A DNA stretch of 64,000 nucleotides from Ceratodon purpureus (taxonomy: Eukaryota > Streptophyta > Bryopsida > Pseudoditrichales > Ditrichaceae): positions 9,058,344-9,122,343 of the forward strand of contig CM026427.1 in assembly GCA_014871385.1 (NCBI GenBank), given 5' to 3'. The notes beneath the pieces were generated by a model. That model ran no database searches. It saw nothing but the letters and a program-made list of their open reading frames with translations, and was not told the DNA's origin. Shown here piece by piece: positions 37,082-48,625 of this stretch. Both the position numbers and the translations under genes were made by a program. Numbering within the stretch: position 1 is the stretch's first letter; the number at the start of each line of letters is the position of its first letter.

Positions 37082-39463
37082 ATGGAGGGAAACCCAGCTC
37101 CGGCAGCGGAAACGCCACTCACCAAGGCGGAAAAGAAAAAAATCAGAGATCGTGAACGGAAGCGTGGTGGTAAGAAGATGAAGAAGCGGCTTCATGTGTT
37201 GAACAACCGGACAAAGTTGGCATTTAGAGGTTGGCAAGATGAGCCGGAACCGTGGAAATATTCCACATGCGAGGAATTCATTGAGTGGTGCCACATCACA
37301 AAAATATTTCCACACGATCGGCACAGAAAGCACAGGATCTCAGACAAGGCTAACCTCTATTATTGCTTGAATGCGGAGTTTGTTGAACGTTCTATACAAG
37401 TTTACCAGCATCTATACAAGCAATCTTGTGTCGAACGCAATGAAGTACCATTGTTCATTTGCAGAATGGTGTATGCTGAGGTGGTGCTTCACAAAGTGGT
37501 GGATTGGTCCACCATCAAATCCACGACGAGTGTTAGGGCGCCGACAGAGCGTGACATTCCCAAACAAAGGAAATTCGCAGATGGTGGCCTGGGGAAAAGA
37601 ATGAAGGTAAAAACACAAGTGCAAGAGCCTGCTACAGCAGAGTCTGAACCAGATTCTGATTCCGATGGTCGTCGTGGAGAAAGAGTGCCACGTAGAATTG
37701 CAGCACCAGCAAATATGGCTGTAGAGCCTCCAATGAACCATCCAGCGGACGTCGTAGAACCTCACGACGATGCGAACATCATCTTCGTGGAAAACGATCC
37801 GAATACGGCAGCTAATTTGGAGGTGGTCGGAACTGAACCTACGATGGTTCTTGGCATGCCGGTTGTAGTTAGAAATGACCAGTCTAACCAAACCGAGGAG
37901 GTCGGGGAGTTGCAATTACAGGTTATAGAAAAGGATGGCTTCATTGCAGAGTTACGAGAGACCATCCGAAAACTACGATTGGAATCAGCAGCAAAAGATG
38001 CAGTAATATCAGATTTGCGCAATCAATTGCAAGAACGAGAAAGACCTCAATCTTCTCAAGCCAATGATACACCTGTGGTTCAGGATCCAATGTTGGTGGA
38101 TGAATCTTACATCAACAATACAGTTGATGTTGCAACGGCCGGTGTGTTGGAGAATATTTCCACACCAGCAAAACGACGACGAGTTGGAGTGATATTGCCT
38201 CCACTAGCCCCATACCCGCGACCCTATGTGGACATTGATGGACCATTAAGTCAAGATTCCTTGTCATTTCCACCCAATGCTCTAACAGGAGAAGTGGAGA
38301 CATTGATGAGAGCCAATAATGATTTGCGGCTCCTTGTTTCTAAGTTTGCTAAAGCATACTACGAGTGGAAAGTGGCAACCATTCTCTGCGTTGATCGCGG
38401 TCGCCAAATTGCATTAGAGTTCAAGAAGATCGACGAATCGTACTTGCAACACAACAGACGAAGGGATTTTGGCCTCACTTCATGGATTAACGCAGATGAT
38501 ATGTATCCAGATGACATGCCAATGCAAGAATCGAATCCTGAACTCATAGATTGGGCCCAGTTGAATTTCGATGTGGAGAACGCAACTTCCTGCCATGATC
38601 TTCAAATGAAGGAAGGAGTTAATAGCAGAAAGCTTTGGCCAAATCCTCAACCGTGGGTGATGGATGGTTCAAAACAATGTATGGTGTGTCTAAACACATT
38701 TGGTCCTGAGGGTGGATGGGCAGTTGGATCATGTACCCACATGTTCCATCCAATGTGTTTAATTAACATTTTTTTGGTAAGGAGATTTTGCCCGATGTGC
38801 AAATCTCCGTTCCATGAACGCTTGTACGAGGTTTTTAGACTCATTCCATACATGCCACCAAGCCATGAGAAAAATCCCGAAAACACACCAGATGAACAGT
38901 ACCGCAACATGTGGGGGGAAGATTTGATTTGGAGTTGGCGGGCCCTGACTCACTCGGTCTTCAAGAGCAATGTAAGTGACGAGTTGGGGTGGGAGAATGA
39001 CCCCAATCAGATTGTGAGGGTGGCAAAGAAGATAATTGGATCAAAGAAGGAGGACCAAGGGAAACGAAATTTCTTCTATCAGACTTTGAATGGATACTGG
39101 GATGCGAAGAATAAGAAGTTCCAACTTGGTAATCACCCAAAAGGCCTCACATGGAATAAGGAGGGGGAATTGGTTACAGACCTTGAAGGTCAATTCATGA
39201 CTTTGACCGCCCGAGATGCAGTCCAAATGTCTCTTTCAGAGTGGAAGTTAATTTTCAAACATGAGGCTGTTGACTTTCTTCTGGAGGAACACTCTCCACA
39301 GACATTGCGTACATTGAGAGAATTGAGGAACTCGCAAATTTTGCGTTCTCTCAGTGAAAGTGATGGCCCATTCCGGCGGACACGGACGAGAGCCAGGCGC
39401 ACCTTGACGCTGGACGATGGAGCGGGACCAAGTGGCACAGCGGGAGTAGATGCAGATGAATAG
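37082..39463 (+). CDS. Cargo coiled-coil RING-H2 protein (putative E3 ubiquitin ligase), copy A, intact
   Basis: 793 residues, single exon. N-terminus is basic (about residues 16-42, KAEKKKIRDRERKRGGKKMK), a likely nuclear localisation signal. A charged linker and a coiled coil (about 280-325, VIEKDGFIAELRETIRKLRL) follow. The RING-H2 finger is C533-x2-C536-x14-C551-x-H553-x2-H556-x2-C559-x10-C570-x2-C573, with CTHMFHPMC and CPMC. The C-terminal 200 residues match no family I know. By family knowledge such fingers bind two zinc ions and recruit E2 enzymes; ligase activity and substrate are inference. It is transcribed opposite to the other two genes of the element, behind its own TATA box and array. 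In copy B the gene is cut by a stop after the RING domain. Confidence 0.85.
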   Translation: MEGNPAPAAETPLTKAEKKKIRDRERKRGGKKMKKRLHVLNNRTKLAFRGWQDEPEPWKYSTCEEFIEWCHITKIFPHDRHRKHRISDKANLYYCLNAEFVERSIQVYQHLYKQSCVERNEVPLFICRMVYAEVVLHKVVDWSTIKSTTSVRAPTERDIPKQRKFADGGLGKRMKVKTQVQEPATAESEPDSDSDGRRGERVPRRIAAPANMAVEPPMNHPADVVEPHDDANIIFVENDPNTAANLEVVGTEPTMVLGMPVVVRNDQSNQTEEVGELQLQVIEKDGFIAELRETIRKLRLESAAKDAVISDLRNQLQERERPQSSQANDTPVVQDPMLVDESYINNTVDVATAGVLENISTPAKRRRVGVILPPLAPYPRPYVDIDGPLSQDSLSFPPNALTGEVETLMRANNDLRLLVSKFAKAYYEWKVATILCVDRGRQIALEFKKIDESYLQHNRRRDFGLTSWINADDMYPDDMPMQESNPELIDWAQLNFDVENATSCHDLQMKEGVNSRKLWPNPQPWVMDGSKQCMVCLNTFGPEGGWAVGSCTHMFHPMCLINIFLVRRFCPMCKSPFHERLYEVFRLIPYMPPSHEKNPENTPDEQYRNMWGEDLIWSWRALTHSVFKSNVSDELGWENDPNQIVRVAKKIIGSKKEDQGKRNFFYQTLNGYWDAKNKKFQLGNHPKGLTWNKEGELVTDLEGQFMTLTARDAVQMSLSEWKLIFKHEAVDFLLEEHSPQTLRTLRELRNSQILRSLSESDGPFRRTRTRARRTLTLDDGAGPSGTAGVDADE

Positions 39464-39724
39464 GAATAGTTACAACTTAGTACTAAGTGACTAGTTTTCA
39501 TATACTACAGTTTTTGTAATGTTTTGGTTTGAATTGGTAATGAAATGCTTTTACTTTCATAAATGTATACAACATTGCAAAGTCCATGTATTTCGGCTCA
39601 CGAGTATCTCATTTTTTCTATGCTGAATTTACACTTTTGTCATTGCGCTTAGCCCCAATATATTATTCTGATGAAAATGTTAGGTTTTTTTGCATTGTCA
39701 AAAATTTACTATCTACAAAATGGG

Positions 39725-39960
39725 CCGCACGAAAAACCTGCTCGCGCCCCCCCTGAACCCGCTCGCGCCCATTCCCCCTGAACCCGCTCGCGTCCCCCCT
39801 TGAACCCGCTCGCGCCCCCCCCTGAACCCGCTCGCGCCCCCCCTTGAACCCGCTCGCGCCCCCCCCCCCCCCCCTGAACCCGCTCGCGCCCCCCCTGAAC
39901 CCGCTCGCGCCTCCCCTGAACCCGCTCGCGCCCCCCCCTGTACCCGCTCTCGACCCCCTA
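39725..39960. repeat. GCGCGAGC array A5 (RING 3' side)
   Basis: About ten units of CCTGAACCCGCTCGCGCCCC. Lies between the RING 3' end and the right terminus. Equivalent in copy B: 43215-43435. Confidence 0.88.
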
Positions 39961-40193
39961 CACATGCTGGCACCCCTTTTGCATATGTGGAATTCCCCGT
40001 CATCGTTCGTTGTCCATGTCATCAATATGTTTCCCCTATAGGTAAGTTGTAAAAAAAAAACTAACTTAGTAATTTTCCTCCTCCCCTCAATGTCCGATTA
40101 TGTCCGGGGACTGACCGGTCCGTCCGTCCGTCCGTCCGTCTATGTCCGGAAATTTTGCCCATGTCCGTCCGATAAGACAACCCTGATCTCATT

Positions 40194-40580
40194 GGCCAAA
40201 AAAATATTTTCCTCACTCTTCCAATAACGCAGTGCCTAATGCCAACTGTGTCGCCCCTAATGAACGTCAATAAGCAGAACATGTGTGGGTGTGGGATAAT
40301 CACCCATATAGTGAAGTTGCACTCACTTCTCGAGAGGCATTGATCTTTGTTCGCTTGCATATTCTTGAAATCAACAAAGCTTGTAGCAGCAGCAACGCAT
40401 CATGTTTCCAGGATTTTCAAGATGCTCCAGGTCCGGACGTCCGCAAGCGCTTCAGGACGTCCCGTGACTAAGAGGTCCTGGGGGGACTAAGTGGCAAGGG
40501 GAACTGAGGACCCCATTTCTGAATTGTTTTCTATGAGCTGCTAGTTGCACTAACATACGAGTGTATATGTTGCATGGTAA
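40194..40580. other. Spacer between copy A and the old hAT fragment
   Basis: No gene seen. Host sequence following the right target duplication. Confidence 0.45.
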
Positions 40581-40689
40581 ATGGTGGCGTTCAAAAGTGC
40601 CTTGGATTGGAGTTTCCTCGGAGGCTCTAGTTCTTTTTTCGACGTGCTACCTACATTTTTTGTAGGTTTTTCTAGTGACTTATCGAGTG

Positions 40690-41645
40690 CGAGGATGGGG
40701 TCAAGAGACTGCTCACCATGGTACATTGAGTTGAAGGATCGGAAAGAGAAGAAGTCTGACAGTGTACAATGCACTCTCTGCAAGAAGGTTTCGCAAAGAG
40801 GTTGGAGCAAATGCTCAGTCATTTGGGCCATGACAATATCTCAGCGGTACGGACTAGTGGTGTGGGTTGTTGTCCTAATTTGACATCTTGTGTACTTAGG
40901 CTTGTTCAAGAATTGCGGTGGCAAATTCCTCAAAGACATTGGAGTACTCTTGTTGGACTAGAGCACTTTACATGTGACCCGTTATGATCTTTCTTTGGAT
41001 GTGAGCACCCCTAGGTCTGCGGATATGGACTCATATGCTGGTCCATCTACCATGGCAACTCCGAAGAACGAACGAGCCTTGGATGTTGAAGGTGTTCCGT
41101 CCATCTCCACTCTTTTGGAAGAAGGGAGTGGAGGAGGGCGCCATGTGAAGACAAAGAGGCAATCTACTCTCAGTGATGGCTTCGCGGAGGCTGAGCGGCG
41201 GGAAGTAGACAAAGTCTGGGCTAAGTTCTTTTACGAAGCAAATATTCCGTTCAATGTGGCTCGAAGTGAATCTTTCAAGGAAGCGATGTCGAAGACATCT
41301 AATTTGAGGAGATCCTATCTACCTCCATCATATCATGAACTTCGGACAAAGTTACTAATCCGAGTAAGGACGGATTTGGAATCTATGCTTGACGAACGGA
41401 TCGCTGCTAGTGTTAGGAGGTTTGGTGGAACTTTGGCCCTTGCTGGATGCACATCCGTGAGCAGTCGCCTATTAATGAATGCGATGTTGGTCTCCCCGGT
41501 AAGTGAGCTTTTCTTGGGAGCTCTGGACACTACTCGGAAAGAGAAGGACATAATTTACATGGGCAAGCGGTTGAGCTTTAGATCCTACAAAAACTTGGCG
41601 TTGTTCTTGTCCCTGTTCCAACAGTCGAAGGGCTTGACAAGTTGA
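40690..41645 (+). pseudogene. Fragment of another hAT transposase, catalytic Asp lost
   Basis: From about 40694 a BED-like start (CSPWYIELKD, VQCTLCKK) is followed after frame changes by a 40974-41645 frame with a DUF659-type segment: VWAKFFYEANIPFNVARSES, SYLPPSYHELRTK and SSRLLMNAMLVSPVSELFLG. It is clearly related to, but far diverged from, the transposases of copies A and B (which read FYEANVPFNVVRHPSF and RPLMNVMLVCPAGDIFLG). Where an active enzyme has SDGW, this copy reads LAGC, so the first catalytic Asp is gone. The sequence ends before the second Asp. A dead relative of the same superfamily. Confidence 0.8.
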
Positions 41646-42440
41646 GCCCAACTCTTCCTCAGTGTCGTGAAGGTAAGTCTACGACGCCCTCAATGCAGCA
41701 GGAGCCATGAATCCTCTGACAAAACCCTAACTTGTTGCCGTGGTCAAAACTATCGCTAGAGAAGTGAAATTTGTCGCTGCAACTGGCAAGGCAAGTAAGT
41801 GCGGCACGGCAAGTTAGTGCAGTCATGAATTCCGCATTGCCCTCGCCAGTATACTCCTTTTGCAAGACTGTCGCAAACTACAGTGCTAACTTCTCAAAAT
41901 CCTTCCCAAGAGCTCTAACTTCGAGCTCCTCGCCAACTTTGCAAAAACCATCGAACAATAGAGAAGCGGCAAAATCTATTAGTACTTTGTAGATTATCTA
42001 AAAAAACTTTTGGCGCACGCATTGGGAACACATTGGGAACTCAGCAACGTGGCTTCACCACAAGCCAGGGAACGTCAACTAGTTTTCATTACACCCTTCC
42101 ATGAAGATATTGCAAGTTCTTAAAAACACAAAAAAATACTTACATTTACATATCATGTACTATGTGGTACTCTAGCACTATATCAAATTTACTTTAAGAA
42201 ATACTAAACATAGAAAACAGAAATAGAAGAAAAATAGAAATAAGGACAAAAGTACAAAATTATAAACTATTTTATTCCTAAATTTAAAAAATATCATTTT
42301 TGCAAGCCAAATCTTCTTTTCTCAAAAAAATAAAAATATTTGTGCATAGGCGACAACATGCTATGGTGCTATGCTATTTGTTGTGATTGGGAGTCTGAAG
42401 TCTTTTATTTTTATTTTTTTGAATTGTATTATCTTCTTTT
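41646..42440. other. Non-coding stretch between the transposons
   Basis: AT-rich. No gene recognised. Confidence 0.45.
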
Positions 42441-42748
42441 TGTTCCATAAGTTTATATATTCCAGTCATAATCAATATAGCAATTCCTTCTACTTTTCGA
42501 AGTATAAGTTTTTGTTCCAAAGTATACATCAATGAATCATTCTCACTTGTATGATTCATAATAATCAAACATGAGTCTAATATTCACATGAAAGATTCCA
42601 ATGGAGAGATGTTGATAAAGGTCATTATTACAACTGATCACTTTTATTTTTGGAATTTCAATCCAAACTTTATGTAACTTTGAAGTGACATTCCCTCCAA
42701 AATCTCATTTTTGAATGTGTATTCCACAATTCAAAGACATGTCCTAAG
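42441..42748. repeat. Dispersed repeat, copy 1
   Basis: About 305 bp beginning TGTTCCATAAGTTTATATAT and ending TTCAAAGACATGTC, repeated in the same orientation with few changes at 62525-62828. No terminal repeats or duplications recognised at the edges. Confidence 0.8.
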
Positions 42749-42999
42749 CTTCAGTGCGGCCTCAATTTTGTCGCATTCCATTTGAATCTTGTCGTTCTTG
42801 TTTAAACGCTGGTTTAGGCCGAGTTGCTGGTGGACGGAGAGGGTTTTCTTCGTTGGCGCGTCCATGCTATCGACTTGATCCATCACTGACTTCTCCTCGT
42901 CGTCGTGAAGCTTCTGCAAATGCTCGAGCTTCTTCTCGTAGTGTTCAATTGTCCTCTTGCTCAGTTCGCTGCAAGGGTCCGTTATGAATCCTCGACATC
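42731..42999 (-). other. Distal part of a reading frame apparently split by copy B
   Basis: On the minus strand an open frame, highly charged and probably coiled-coil (SKRTIEHYEKKLEHLQKLHD, DAPTKKTLSVHQQLGLNQRL), begins at the target duplication of copy B and ends at 42731. Removing copy B and one duplication joins it in frame with the open sequence at 55110-55214 (reading ICHCRSSRC then RGFITDPCSE). I do not recognise the protein. The composition looks coding-like, but the continuity could be chance. Confidence 0.4.
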
Positions 43000-43214
43000 C
43001 AGGGTTGTCTATTCGGACGGACATGGGCAAAATTTCTGGACATAGACGGACGGACGGACGGACGGACCGGTCGGTCCCCGGACATACTCGGACATTGAGG
43101 GGAGGAGGAAAATTACTAAGTTAGTTTTTTTTTTTACAACTTACCTATAGGGGAAACATATTGATGACATGGACAACGAACGATGACGGGGAATTCCACA
43201 TATGCAAAAGGGGT

Positions 43215-43435
43215 GCCAGCATGTGTAGGGGGCGAGAGCGGGTACAGGGGGGGCGCGAGCGGGTTCAGGGGGGCGCGAGCGGGTTCAGGGGGGGGGGGCG
43301 CGAGCGGGTTCAGGGAGGGGGCGCGAGCGGGTTCAGGGGGGGGCGCGAGCGGGTTCAGGGGGGGCACGAGCGGGTTCAGGGGGGGGCGCGAGCGGGTTCA
43401 GGGGGAATGGGCGCGAGCGGGTTCAGGGGGGTTCA
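43215..43435. repeat. GCGCGAGC array B1 (RING 3' side)
   Basis: About ten units of GGGGCGCGAGCGGGTTCAGG. Positional counterpart of array A5. Confidence 0.88.
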
Positions 43436-43689
43436 GGTAGATAGTAAATTTTTGACAATGCAAAAAAACCTAACATTTTCATCAGAATAATATATTGGGG
43501 CTAAGCGCAATGACAAAAGTGTAAATTCAGCATAGAAAAAATGAGATACTCGTGAGCCAAAATACATGGACTTTGTAAAGTTGTATACATTTATGAAAGT
43601 AAAAGCATTTCATTACCAATTCAAACCAAAACATTACAAAAATTGTAGTATATGAAAACTAGTCACTTAGTACTAAGTTGTAACTATTC

Positions 43690-46068
43690 CTATTCATCTG
43701 CATCTACTCCCGCTGTGCCACTTGGTCCCGCTCCATCGTCCAGCGTCAAGCTGCGCCTGGCTCTCGTCCGTGTTCGCCGGAATGGGCCATCACTTTCACT
43801 GAGAGAACGCAAAATTTGCGAGTTCCTCAATTCTCTCAATGTACGCAATGTCTGTGGAGAGTGTTCCTCCAGAAGAAAGTCAACAGCCTCATGTTTGAAA
43901 ATTAACTTCCACTCTGAAAGAGACATTTGGACTGCATCACGGGCTGTCAAAGACATGAATTGACCTTCGAGGTCTGTAACCAATTCCCCGTCCTTGTTCC
44001 ATATGAGGCCTTTTGGGTGATTACCAAGTTGGAACTTCCTATGCTTCGGATCCCAGTATCCATTCAAAGTCTGATAGAAGAAATTTCGTTTCCCTTGGTC
44101 CTCCTTCTTTGATCCAATTATCTTCTTTGCCACCCTCACAATCTGATTGGGGTCATCCTCCCATCCCAACTCGTCACTTACATTGCTCTTGAAGACCGAA
44201 TGAGTCTAGGCCCGCCAACTCCAAATCAAATCTTCCCCCCACATGTTGCGGTACTGTTCACCTCGTGTGTTTTCGGGATTTTTCTCATGGCTTGGTGGCA
44301 TGTATGGAGTGAGTCCAAAAACCTCGTACAAGCGTTCATGGAACGAGGATTTGCACACCGGGCAAAATCTCCTTACCAAAAAAATGTTAATTAAACATAT
44401 AGGATGGAACATGTGGGTACATGATCCAACTGCCCATCCACCCTCAGGACCAAATGGATTTAGACACACAGGGCATTCTTTTGAACCATCCATCACCCAC
44501 GGTTGAGGATTTGGCCAAAGCTTTCTGCTATTAACTCCTTCCTTCATTTGAAGATCATGGCACGAAGTTGCGTTTACATCGAAATTCAACTTGGCCCAAT
44601 CTATGAGTTCAGGATTCGATTCTTGCTTTGCCATGGTATCTGGATACATATCATCTGCGTTTGTCCATGAAGTGAGGCCAAAATTCCTTCGTTTGTTGTG
44701 TTGCAAGTACGATTCGTCGATCTTCTTGAACTCTAATGCAATTTGGCGACCGCTATCAACGCTGAGAATGGTTGCCACTTTCCACTCGTAGTATGCTTTA
44801 GCAAACTTAGAAACAAGGAGCCGCAAATCATTATTGGCTCTCTTCAATGTCTCCACTTCTCCCGTTAGAGCATCGGGTGGAAATGACAAGGAATCTTGAC
44901 TTAATGGTCCATCGATGTCCACATAGGGTCGCGGGTATGGGGCTGGTGGAGGCAATATCACTCCAACTCGTCGTCGTTTTGCTGGAGTGGAAATATTCTC
45001 CAACACACCGGCCGTTGCAACATCAACTGTATTGTTGATGTAAGATTCATCCACCAACATTGGATCTTGAACTACAGGTATATCATTGGCTTGAGAAGAC
45101 TGAGGTCTTTCTCGTTCTTGCAATTGATTGCGCAAATCTGATATTACTGCATCTTTTGCTGCTGATTCCAATCGTAGTTTTCGGATGGTCTCTTGTAACT
45201 CTGCAATGAAGCCATCCTTTTCTATAACCTGTAATTGCAACTCCCCGACCTCCTCGGTCTGGTTAGACTGGTCATTTCTAACTAGAACCGGCATGCCAAG
45301 AACCATCGTAGGTTCAGTTCCGACCACGTCCAAATTAGCTGCCGTATTTGGATCGTTTTCCATGAAGATGTTGTTCGCATCGTCGTGAGGTTCTACGACG
45401 TCCGCTGGATGGTTCATTGGAGGCTCTACAGCCATATTTGCTGGTGCTGCAATTCTACGTGGCACTCTTTCTCCACGACGACCATCGGAATCAGAATCTG
45501 GTTCAGACTCTGCTGTATCAGGCTCCCGCACTTGTGTTTTTTCCTTCATTTTTTTCCCCAGGCCACCATCTGCGTATTTCCTTTGTTTGGGAATGTCACG
45601 CTCTGTCGGCGCCCTAACACTCGGCGTGGATTTGATGGTGGACCAATCCACCACTTTGTGAAGCACCACCTCAGCATACACCATTCTGCAAATGAACAAT
45701 GGTACTTCATTGCGTTCAACACATCGTTGCTTGTATAGATGCTGGTAAACTTGTATAGAACGTTCAACAAACTCCGCATTCAAGCAATAATAGAGGTTAG
45801 CCTTGTCTGAGATCCTGTGTTTTCTGTGCCGATCATGTGGAAATATTTTTGTGATGTGGCACCACTCAATGAATTCCTCGCATGTGGAATATTTCCACGG
45901 TTCCGGCTCATCTTGCCAACCTCTAAATGCCAACTTTGTGGGGTTGTTCAGCACATGGAGCCGCTTCTTCATCTTCTTGCCACCACGCTTCCGTTCACGA
46001 TCTCTGATTTTCTTCTTTTCGGCCTTGGTGAGTGGCCTTTCCTCCGCCGAATCTGGGTTTCCCTCCAT
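43690..46068 (-). pseudogene. Cargo coiled-coil RING-H2 protein, copy B (premature stop)
   Basis: Counterpart of the intact 37082-39463 gene. From ATG 46068 the frame runs 620 codons through the basic N-terminus, coiled coil and RING-H2 finger (CPVCLNPFGPEGG, CTHMFHPICL, CPVC). It stops at TAG (44206-44208), where copy A has CTG (Leu). The following 159 codons stay open in the same frame to 43690. All eight zinc ligands are kept, so a C-terminally truncated protein could still act as a RING protein. The stop is a substitution, so homopolymer read error does not explain it. Confidence 0.88.
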
Positions 46069-46179
46069 CGTGGTGTACTGGTAAAGTTTTCTGTGTTAAA
46101 AAACACACCAACTCCTCAGAACTTCCCCCAATTGATTTTAAAATTTTCCTCCGTGGTTGATTATGGTATTGTAACTATA

Positions 46180-46350
46180 CTTTGTGGCCCACCCAAGTAT
46201 TCAGCAATAAGCCACCGTGAGGTAGTTTAGGGCCCAAATTCCCGGATGAGCGTACAAAATAAGGCTGAAAGCTGGTACGTGGCGTTGTCAAAATACTGTA
46301 GACCCCACCCAAGTACTCAGCAATAAGCCACCGTGAGGTAGTTCAAGGCC
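46180..46350 (-). repeat. Duplicated leader element of the RING gene, copy B
   Basis: Inverse of the copy A leader pair. AGCAATAAGCCACCGTGAGG is present at both 46200-46220 and 46320-46340, between the RING ATG and its TATA box. Confidence 0.7.
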
Positions 46351-46379
46351 TGAGTGCCAAGGTGGAGCTAAAAAAAGTG

Positions 46380-46682
46380 GGGGGGGGAGGGCGCCCCCTT
46401 CACTTATATAGTCGGGGGGGGGGGGGGCGCGAGCGGGGTCGGGGGGGCGCGAGCGGGGTCGGGGGGGCGCGAGCGGCTGAGGGGGGGCGCGAGCGGGATT
46501 AAGGGGGGGCGCGCGCGAGCGGGTCTCGGGGGGGGGGGGGCGCGAGCGAGGCAGGGGGCGCGAGCGGGTATGGGGGGGCGCGAGCGGGTATGGGGGGGGG
46601 GGCGCGAGCGGGATCACGGGAGGTGCGCAAGCGGGTATGGGGGGGCGCGAGCGGGATCAAGGGGGGGCGCGAGAGGGTCCCC
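46380..46682. repeat. GCGCGAGC array B2 (RING promoter side) with TATA box
   Basis: Units GGGGCGCGAGCGGG with GTC/TAT/ATC spacers. At its left edge the minus strand reads GACTATATAAGTGAAGGGGG, the probable RING-gene TATA box (about 46402-46412). Confidence 0.82.
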
Positions 46683-46984
46683 CCTTAAAACAAACTCTCA
46701 TTTCCTTAGGAGTACCATTGAAGAAGGTTGGAAGACAATAATAAAAACAAATGCAATGGATTTTTTCACCATTTCTCTCTAAGATAAAATTAAAAATTAA
46801 AAATTAAAATGGGATATGAAAATAAGGAATACTGATTTGAATAATTTGGGGATGAGAAATCAAATTATAGAAAAACAATCATGACTATAATAAGGGACTC
46901 GGGATAAAAAGGGATGAATAACATGGGAAGAAAGAAGTTATCAAGATGAATAAATGTCATGGTGGTTAGAAACTGAAATATCCC

Positions 46985-48110
46985 ATAACGGAGTACTGAT
47001 CTAATGCACCATGAATAATATAAAGTTGACTACAAGAAAATTAGTGTATTAATATCAGAATAAAATAAAAAGAATAGCATGGTGTGGAAGAGAGTTCGAT
47101 TAGAGTTTAAAAAAATAAAAAATATAATGCATTGAACATATGGATCCTACAATGCTCTAACATATAATTAAAAATATAAAGAATCATAAAGAAGGGCTCG
47201 ATGCAATTGGTTTGGCATATAAACGGAATAAAATTAAATCAATAGCATGGAGTGGAAGAGATAAAGGGATTAAAATAAAAAGAATAGCATGGTGTGGAAA
47301 TACGTAGGATTACAGTTTAATAACATCAAAAATATAATGCATTGAACATATGGATCCTACAATGCTCTAACATATAATTAAAAATATAAAGAATCATAAA
47401 GAAGGGCTCGATGCAATTGGTTTGACATATAAACGGAAAGAATAAAATTAAATCAATAGCATGGAGTGGAAGAGATAAAGGGATTAAAATAAAAAGAATA
47501 GCATGGTGTGGAAGAGAGTTCGATTAGAGTTTACAAAAATAAAAAATATAATGCATTGAACATATGGATTCTACAATACTCTAACATATAATTAAAAATA
47601 TAAAGAATCCTAAAGAAGGGCTCGATGCAATTGGTTTGGCATATAAACGGAATAAAATTAAATCAATAGCATGGAGTGGAAGAGATAAAAGGAATAAAAT
47701 AAAAAGAATAGCATGGTGTGGAAATACGTAGGATTACAGTTTAATAACATAAAAAATATAATGCATTGAACATATGGATCCTACAATGCTCTAACATATA
47801 ATTAAAAATATAAAGAATCATAAAGAAGGGCTCGATGCAATTGGTTTGGCATATAAACGGAATAAAATTAAATCAATAGCATGGAGTGGAAGAGATAAAA
47901 GGAATAAAATAAAAAGAATAGCATGGTGTGGAAATACGTAGGATTACAGTTTAATAACATAAAAAATATAATGCATTGTACATACGGATCCTACAATGCT
48001 CTAACATATTATAAAGAATCATAAATAAGGGATCGACGCAATTGGTTTGGGAGATAGACGTTTTACAATTAAATCAATAGCATGGAGTGGAAGAGAGGCT
48101 AGAGCTGCAT
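46985..48110. repeat. AT-rich ~210-bp tandem repeat, copy B
   Basis: Inverse of the copy A block. AATAGCATGGAGTGGAAGAG recurs at about 47241, 47456, 47666, 47876 and 48075, and ATGGATCCTACAATGCTCTA recurs between. Slightly more units and more internal variation than copy A. Confidence 0.85.
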
Positions 48111-48254
48111 GAGAGGTTGTGCAAGTATAAAATCCCAATACTTTGTATTTTTTAATTTGTTTTATTTTATTTTTTTCTCTTAGAAAGTAGTGTAGAGATT
48201 TCACTATTTCCAGAAGAGAAATAGAAAATAAAAAATGAGATCTAAAACTAATGG

Positions 48255-48462
48255 AAGCGGGGGCGCGAGCGTGTCTTAGGGGGCGCGAACGGGTTGGGGG
48301 GGGCGCGGACGGGTAGGGGCGCGAGCGGGTACAGGGGCGCGAGCGGGTGGGGGGGCGCGAGCGGGTACGGGAGGGGCGCGAACGGGTATAGGGGGGGCGC
48401 GAGCGGGTACAGGGGGGCGCGAGCGGGTTCAGGGGGGGGGGCGCGAGCGGGTCCGTGGGGAC
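48255..48462. repeat. GCGCGAGC array B3 (kinase promoter side)
   Basis: About ten units GGCGCGAGCGGGTACAGGGG and variants, ending at the kinase TATA box. Confidence 0.85.
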
Positions 48463-48470
48463 TATATAAG
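48463..48470 (+). promoter_or_regulatory. Probable TATA box of kinase, copy B
   Basis: ACTATATAAGGTGGGGAGAA begins one base after the last array unit and 160 bp upstream of the ATG at 48626. Position and sequence are identical to copy A. Confidence 0.65.
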
Positions 48471-48625
48471 GTGGGGAGAAGCTCTCGCCCCCCTCACTCC
48501 TTCCCACTGCGGCTCCTTGTCCTGACGTGTGAAAACACGCCTTGCTTGGAACTGCTTATGTGGGAAGTCTTCATTGGGGCGGGGGGGGAAGTTGTTGAAT
48601 TTTTTTTTCAGGGATTTACTTTGCA

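Larger units (their letters stand above)
28288..40185 (-). mobile_element. Cargo-bearing hAT transposon, copy A (11.9 kb)
   Basis: Ends are CAGGGTTGT (28288) and ACAACCCTG (ending 40185), flanked by the perfect 8-bp duplication ATCTCATT (28280-28287 and 40186-40193). CAGGG-type termini and 8-bp duplications are typical of hAT elements. Inside are a hAT transposase (minus), a protein kinase (minus) and a RING-H2 protein (plus). They are separated and bounded by five GCGCGAGC arrays, plus a ~211-bp tandem repeat between the kinase and RING genes. Within about 100 bp of each end are GTCC/GGAC tetramer runs. Strand is given by the transposase. The kinase and the transposase tail carry single-base frameshifts; the RING gene is intact. 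Copy B (43000-55109) has the same map in reverse. Confidence 0.95.
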
